Shown here piece after piece: positions 60,401 to 64,000 of a stretch of DNA of 64,000 nt (positions are counted from its first letter, which is position 1; every line of letters starts with the position of its first letter). The notes beneath the pieces were generated by a model, which searched no databases, was not told where the DNA came from, and was given only the letters and a program-made list of their open reading frames with translations. The DNA comes from Linderina pennispora (taxonomy: Eukaryota > Kickxellomycota > Kickxellomycetes > Kickxellales > Kickxellaceae). The translations under genes and the position numbers were made by a program. Location of the stretch: contig NW_024468255.1 in NCBI RefSeq assembly GCF_002104995.1, positions 806,001-870,000 of the forward strand, written 5' to 3'.

Positions 60401-62208
60401 GCATAGACAGGCCAAGAGCACCCGCTAGAAATCATTGGGAGAACGGACAATATTTTATAGTGACACTGAGGGCTGGCAGGTGGTGGCCATGACCGCAGAT
60501 CGTGCTCGCAGCAGCAGCGAATGGGTGGGTTCTTTGGTTCGATGTCATGGTCGGAGCCTGATCCGCCCATTGCCACTTCAGGACATCATGAAGGTACCCA
60601 ATACCTTGCAGGTGCGGTACGATTTGCATTCGTATGCTTGGCTCGCCCTTTTTCCCACATTGGGGCCGTCAGCAGGACACGGACGTTCATTCGCCCAGGA
60701 GTCACACGGATCACCATCAGTTCTACCCGGGTTCACCCTTCCCGAAAAGCCCCACACCCCCCAACGGCCTGCTTTCCTAGGCTCATTCGGCGCACGCTAG
60801 CTGTCCTTTTTCTCCTTCAACCGAAGATTTGCAATTTGCAATATCTCTCCTGAAGACCCGAGTGCGCAGAGCTTCCTTAATGCATGGTCACAGCATCGAA
60901 TATCAAGCACTATGAGTCGTTCCTCTACCATATCTATTGACGCACGCAGACCATCTCGAGGCAATCGTGCAATCCTGGTGCTGAAAATCGTTTCAGTCTG
61001 CAGTCGACGGAATTCGGTGCTCACACTCTTTCTCAACCAGCGCTTCAGCGAATAGCTGCACACTGACAAAAACGGGTGGCACTTTGAAAATAGAGACCAA
61101 ATATAGGTGATGTGGAGGGAATGCAAGTCCGAATGTGGCATTGCGCACTGCAGGAGGTTCAATGTGCATAATCGATAAATACCAACTACAAAATGCCATG
61201 TCGAGTTGTTCTTGCATTCCCACCAACAAATCACTTACGTAGTAGCTAGTGTCTCCCACCCCCATTGTGGCCTCGGAGAAATCCGCTTAAAATGCTGCTG
61301 TAAACAGGGCAAAACCAAGGCCTGGCATTGAAGAATTAAACCATTGATTCTCCAGTCTTGAAGTGGAAGTTGTAAACAGAGGTTGCCAGGCAAACAAGAT
61401 GCGGCGATTGTGGCAAGCTTTATCCTTGTCTGCTGCCATCAGCCTTCTTCCTCTGCTACAACAATGGAGCTGCGAGCACACACACCAAGCACAGAGTTTT
61501 TCTGCCATTTAACCTTGGGGACAATTGTGGGTCATAAACGACAGGCAATTGTAGGATAGTGGCAGGCACGCAGGCGGCTGTTGCATTGAAGCCGAAGACA
61601 CACAAAAGCCACCGTCACTCCTGCGGGAGTACATTCCTGAAGACCCGTGTCTTGTAAAACAGTGTCGATTCCAAGCAGATAATGAGCGTACAAAACAGAT
61701 AAACATCGTGTGAATGCCTCCTAAAACAGGCTTATGTTGGCGCTAGCACAAGTCGGTGGCCATATGCCACCACAGCGGCAAATGGGCCGTTGCAGCTACG
61801 GCGGTACACGTCAGGTCCTGGTTCCAAGTTGCTGATCCAGACAATGATCCGGCTGGCTCAGCCAGGTGCAGCTGGAGCGTGCGGCTAGATGCTATGCTCT
61901 TCTTTTTTTGCGGCGGCAGAGTTTACATCATGATATTAGCCGAGGGAGCAAGGAGTTTGCATCCAGCTTTACATGTCAGAAGCAGGTGGATGCCCGCCTG
62001 CATGTTCGGAAATGGCAGGTGCCATTCTTCCAATGCACTGCTCTATGGCCCAACCCTGATCCCCGGCAAAAATAAACGTCAGGCATCGTTGAGACCGTGC
62101 ACGTCATCGTCAACAGAAACCGATCTGCCATCCTCGACACACCATCTGCGACGTATGTGGTATAGCTATGGTGTATATATTTTTTAAAACGGAAAGCATG
62201 GCAGCGCT
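57460..62208. other. 4.7-kb intergenic desert upstream of the NRG1-like gene
   Basis: No protein gene supported; open frames are short and featureless. Apart from the AGGGG/CCCCT cluster nearest the NRG1-like gene, I see no RNA gene, repeat array or mobile element. It probably serves as a long upstream control region or encodes a long 5' leader or non-coding transcript. Confidence 0.5.
57651..58185. promoter_or_regulatory. Cluster of AGGGG/CCCCT sites upstream of the NRG1-like gene
   Basis: AGGGG at 57651, 57839, 57844, 57911, 57955 and 58181, and CCCCT at 57970 and 57999: eight sites in ~535 bp, where about one would be expected by chance in unbiased sequence. More scattered copies follow at 59261, 59295, 59352 and 59849. 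This word is bound by Nrg1-type and by stress (Msn2-type) zinc fingers. Binding here is inferred, not shown. Confidence 0.55.
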
Positions 62209-62661
62209 TCAGGGCACGATTGCAATACCCACGGACTTGGCCGTGGCCACAACACTTTTGCAAATGCTCTTCAAGTCAACGTGGCTCATAACCGGGTCCT
62301 TCTTCTTAATCTGCGCAATGGCAAACACATGTTTCAGCGACACAGTCCCCACCGACTCCTTCCCGGGCTGTGCAGCGCCCTTCTTCACGCCTGCCGCACG
62401 CTTCAGCAGCCACGAGGTAGGCGGCGACTTAACTGTAAACGTGAACGTGCGGTTCGGCTGGATCAGGATCGCCACTGGCGTGGGTGTTTCGGGCGTCAGG
62501 TCCTTTGTACGGTCGTTGAACTGTTTGCAAAAGTCCATCGATTTGATACCGCGCTGGCCGAGTGCGGGTCCCACTGGCGGCGAGGGCATGGCCTTGCCTG
62601 CAGGCACAATAAGCTTCAGGATGCTGGCGGCGCCGGCGACTGCTCCTCCCTTCTTTGACAT
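62209..62661 (-). CDS. MRPL19: Mitochondrial ribosomal protein uL11m (MRPL11)
   Basis: 150 residues from MSKKGGAVAG. The L11 signature is complete: LKLIVPAGKAMPSPPVGPALGQRGI (N-terminal proline-rich element), MDFCKQFNDRTKD, TFTVKSPPTSWLLKRAAGVKKGA, and the C-terminal rRNA-binding helices ending KSVGIAIVP. The residue pattern is that of bacterial/mitochondrial L11, not cytosolic RPL12. The yeast name is MRPL19. It is part of the GTPase-associated centre of the mitochondrial large subunit. Divergent to VPS45, 268 bp apart. Confidence 0.93.
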   Translation of the reverse strand: MSKKGGAVAGAASILKLIVPAGKAMPSPPVGPALGQRGIKSMDFCKQFNDRTKDLTPETPTPVAILIQPNRTFTFTVKSPPTSWLLKRAAGVKKGAAQPGKESVGTVSLKHVFAIAQIKKKDPVMSHVDLKSICKSVVATAKSVGIAIVP

Positions 62662-62929
62662 TGTGAGGTTGTTTTGTAGTGAATTGAAGAAAGGAGACGA
62701 TAACAGCGAGAAGAGCTGGCAAATTGGACAGGGAAATTTGCAATTTATGATAAACTGCCAGTTTTTTTTCCAGCACTGGACGTGATCACATAATCGGATC
62801 GAGAATATCACGTGATTCAGGGTGATGTACTTCCCTCGACTTGCCAGCGTCAACACCAGCGTCACCACCAGCCGGTGGCCAGCAGCTACTTGTTCTCAAT
62901 TCGACTCTTTTTTGTACATTTTATAGCAG

Positions 62930-64000
62930 ATGGATGCAATCAAGGCCGTGCAGTACTACGCAAATCGCATTGTGACGGATGTGACGGGCATGAAGGTCCT
63001 GTTGTTGGACCGGGAGACGACGCCAATAGTCTCGATAGTCTCGACGCAGTCGTACTTGCTGTCGAAGGAGACCTACCTGGTGGATAAGATTGAGAACACG
63101 AGCCGTGACGTAATGCGGCACCTCAAATGCATCTGTTTTGTGCGACCGACCGACAGCTCCCTGCAGGCGCTGGTAGACGAGCTGCGGGCACCCAAGTACG
63201 GCGACTACTATATATATTTCTCAAACATCCTGAAGAAGAGTATGATCGAGACACTGGCCGAAAACGACGAGAGCGAGGTGGTCAGGGAGGTGCAGGAGCT
63301 GTATGCGGATTTCTATGCAGTCACGCCGTGTCTATTCCATATTGGGCTGGAGCCAGGAACACATCCCCTGTTCAGCGAAGGGCATAGTTGGAACCAGGGT
63401 GCGCTGGCGCGGACGGTCCAAGGGCTGAGTGCGATGCTGCTGGCATTGCGGAAGCGGCCAAGTATCCGGTACGAGCGCAACAGCGTGATGGCGCACCAGC
63501 TGGGCACAGAGCTCGACTACCTGATCAAGCATGAGGCCAGTCTTTTTGGCAAGCAGGGCGATGTGCAGCTTCTGATCCTGGACCGCAAGAATGATCCAGT
63601 AACGCCTCTGTTGACGCAATGGACGTACCATGCGCTATTAAACGATCTAATTGGAGTCAAAAACGGGCGCGTGGACCTGTCGTATGTGCCGGGAATCCGG
63701 CCTGAGCTGCAGGAGGTGACGCTGTCGCAGGACCAGGATGGGTTCTTCAAGCAGTCGCAGTATCTGAACTTTGGCGACCTCGGGGCGTCCATCAAGGAGT
63801 ATGTCGAGACGTACCAGGGCAAGACGCAGTCACACCACCAGATCGAGTCGATCTCCGACATGAAGCGGTTTGTCGAGGCGTACCCCGAGTTCCGCAAGCT
63901 GAGCGGCAACGTCACCAAGCATGTGACGCTGGTCGGCGAGCTGTCGCGAATCGTCGCCGAGCGCCAGCTGCTGGCAGTGTCGGAGCTCGAGCAGAGCCTG
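62930..64000 (+). CDS. VPS45: Sec1/Munc18 protein VPS45, right-truncated
   Basis: The frame opens at the ATG at 62930 and runs without a stop to the window edge (357 codons, N-terminal ~60%). It matches the Vps45 branch of the SM family: AVQYYANRIVTDVTGMKVLL, SKETYLVDKIENTSRDVMRHL, PKYGDYYIYFSNILKKSMIE, DVQLLILDRKNDPVTPLL, QWTYHALLNDLIGVKNGRVD and LNFGDLGASIKEYVETYQGK. Vps45 binds the syntaxin Tlg2 and drives SNARE assembly at the trans-Golgi and endosome. The remainder lies outside the window. Confidence 0.96.
   Translation, partial: MDAIKAVQYYANRIVTDVTGMKVLLLDRETTPIVSIVSTQSYLLSKETYLVDKIENTSRDVMRHLKCICFVRPTDSSLQALVDELRAPKYGDYYIYFSNILKKSMIETLAENDESEVVREVQELYADFYAVTPCLFHIGLEPGTHPLFSEGHSWNQGALARTVQGLSAMLLALRKRPSIRYERNSVMAHQLGTELDYLIKHEASLFGKQGDVQLLILDRKNDPVTPLLTQWTYHALLNDLIGVKNGRVDLSYVPGIRPELQEVTLSQDQDGFFKQSQYLNFGDLGASIKEYVETYQGKTQSHHQIESISDMKRFVEAYPEFRKLSGNVTKHVTLVGELSRIVAERQLLAVSELEQSL

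Noticed and set aside
1-64000. CRISPR arrays, rRNA genes, intact transposons, operons
   Set aside because: None seen. The window is a eukaryotic nuclear sequence. The only regular arrays are the short repeats listed.

Overview
This is a eukaryotic, compact fungal chromosome window. Single-exon or few-exon genes with short introns (about 50-270 nt) are packed on both strands. The gene set is fungal: NCE101, PKR1, a DASH Spc19-like protein, an SKT5/CHS4-type chitin synthase regulator with a CaaX box, COX16, RRG7-like, an NRG1-like zinc finger protein and kexin-processed secreted proteins. A full-length cobalamin-dependent methionine synthase (MetH) is unusual for Dikarya and points to an early-diverging lineage. 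My inference is Zoopagomycota, probably Kickxellomycotina (Coemansia-like); this is not proven from the window.

Layout. 1-733: left-truncated gene (- strand) with 72-bp tandem repeats. 734-4739: gene-poor, AT-richer. 4.7-9.9 kb: SET-domain methyltransferase, an epoxide hydrolase gene beside a deleted remnant of the same family, and a GT31-like glycosyltransferase. 10-13.7 kb: GPI-anchor-like protein, NCE101, two small membrane proteins and GPI8. 14.7-22.6 kb: two Sel1-repeat (SKT5-like) paralogues, a cluster of small secreted proteins (one broken by a stop), PKR1, and a second epoxide hydrolase. 23.7-27.6 kb: a divergent pair of secreted bacterial-type peptidoglycan hydrolases (SH3b+GH24 and SH3b+CHAP), bracketed by two paralogous tiny zinc-finger-like genes. 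27.7-47.7 kb: dense housekeeping block (PPR, COX16, SMD1, SPC19-like, RRG7-like, SRP14, COQ4, OXR1/TLDc, TTI2-like, centrin, acyltransferase, TFB3/MAT1, EED-like WD40, MetH). 48-52.8 kb: two small secreted helical proteins, one strongly WXG100-like, and a secreted subtilisin. 52.8-62.2 kb: an NRG1-like repressor gene in two long empty intergenic stretches, with a cluster of AGGGG/CCCCT sites upstream of it. 62.2-64 kb: MRPL11 and the start of VPS45.

The most interesting parts are (1) the antibacterial-looking cell-wall hydrolase pair with its flanking zinc-finger paralogues, (2) the secreted WXG100-like protein with a fungal signal and kexin site, (3) the epoxide hydrolase family, where a sharp, nearly identical 5' half suggests gene conversion and where a precise in-frame deletion copy survives, and (4) a possible self-regulating NRG1-like locus. 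Genes with several exons, or running off the window edge, were rebuilt by reading the sequence directly: the 1-733 gene, NCE101, GPI8, SRP14 with a GC-AG intron, OXR1, centrin, MetH and VPS45.
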